Below, in pieces: positions 63,884 to 64,000 of a stretch of DNA of 64,000 nt. This stretch comes from Planococcus halotolerans. GTDB lineage: Bacteria; Bacillota; Bacilli; Bacillales_A; Planococcaceae. Every line of letters begins with the position of its first letter. The first letter of the stretch is position 1. The translations under genes and the position numbers were made by a program. The notes below the pieces were generated by a model. It had not been told where the DNA came from and made no database searches. It saw only the letters and a program-made list of their open reading frames with translations. Location: positions 124,001-188,000 of the forward strand of contig NZ_QLZR01000002.1 in NCBI RefSeq assembly GCF_003289955.1, given 5' to 3'.

Positions 63884-64000
63884 TTAGTCGATTATATTTT
63901 CCAATCCATAAACCAGATTCTCGAGTTCCATCACTTTGTTGATGGACAAAGCAACACCCGACATAAACGAACCGCGATTGAAAGAATCATGTCTGATAGT
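63884..64000 (-). CDS. dapB: 4-hydroxy-tetrahydrodipicolinate reductase DapB, C-terminal 38 residues
   Basis: Only the end of the gene is in the window. The visible residues [18 protein letters not shown] then [16 protein letters not shown] match the DapB C-terminus (the R-x-S-F-x-x-G motif of the substrate domain). DapB makes tetrahydrodipicolinate for lysine and diaminopimelate. dapB-mgsA is the B. subtilis order. Confidence 0.9.
   Translation of the reverse strand, partial: TIRHDSFNRGSFMSGVALSINKVMELENLVYGLENIID

Noticed and set aside
1-64000. Prophage, integrative element or defence island
   Set aside because: No integrase, capsid, restriction or toxin-antitoxin genes were seen, and gene order follows the Bacillales core chromosome throughout.

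Overview
The window is a chromosomal segment of a low-to-moderate GC Gram-positive bacterium of the order Bacillales, most likely a Planococcaceae relative (inference). Gene content and order match the ypb-to-ypm, pan and bsh regions of Bacillus subtilis closely. Examples are thyA-dfrA with ypjP, ypgQ/ypgR with the bacilliredoxin, cspD-ypeQ-ypdP-ypeP, dynA, ypwA-ypvA-ypsC-rnpB-gpsB-mrfB-mrfA-yppE-recU-ponA-ypoC-nth-dnaD-asnS-aspB-ypmB-ypmA-dinG-panD-panC, and birA-cca-bshA-mgsA-dapB. Most genes lie on the minus strand. I see no prophage, CRISPR array, rRNA, tRNA or intact transposase gene.

Layout. 1-5.9 kb: truncated C-terminal processing protease, deoD, a YozE protein, msrA/msrB, ypmS/ypmR and a DegV protein. 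5.9-9.6 kb: acyltransferase, dfrA, thyA, ypjP, a repeat block and a 25-residue microprotein. 9.6-15.1 kb: methyltransferase, bacilliredoxin, Nfu-N/HEAT protein, ABC-F ATPase and HD hydrolase. 15.3-19.5 kb: cspD, then an ATP-grasp ligase paired with a 652-residue protein with a possible Cys-His-Asn triad, and a divergent GNAT gene; this is the best candidate here for an uncharacterised pathway. 19.6-25.9 kb: Zn protein, a preQ1 riboswitch with its transporter, an RNase H-like protein, small membrane proteins, GNAT, S66 carboxypeptidase and an AIM24 protein. 26-37.9 kb: SDR, amidohydrolase, CNNM/CBS protein, sulfurtransferase, dynamin-like DynA, second SDR, lipoprotein and M32 carboxypeptidase. 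37.9-50.5 kb: DinG-like helicase, THUMP methyltransferase, RNase P RNA, GpsB, the MrfA/MrfB repair pair, RecU, PBP1, YpoC, Nth and DnaD. 51.6-64 kb: asnS, aspB, ypmB/A, dinG, panD/panC, birA, cca, bshA, mgsA and the end of dapB.

The genes serve nucleotide and folate metabolism (deoD, thyA, dfrA), thiol and oxidative-damage control (msrAB, bacilliredoxin, bshA), DNA repair (recU, nth, mrfAB, dinG), envelope growth (ponA, gpsB, ypmB, ctpA, dynA) and cofactor supply (panCD, birA, queuosine precursor uptake).

Two genes expected from B. subtilis synteny are missing: panB between birA and panC, and bshB1 between mgsA and bshA. The other notable feature is a set of dispersed palindromic repeats (called A, B, C and D here) filling the long intergenic gaps. 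At two loci a composite A-B unit is bracketed by an exact direct copy of the neighbouring gene's terminator hairpin (29 bp and 25 bp), and the main hairpin of element A shows compensatory base changes between copies. All family calls were made by eye; no database search was possible.
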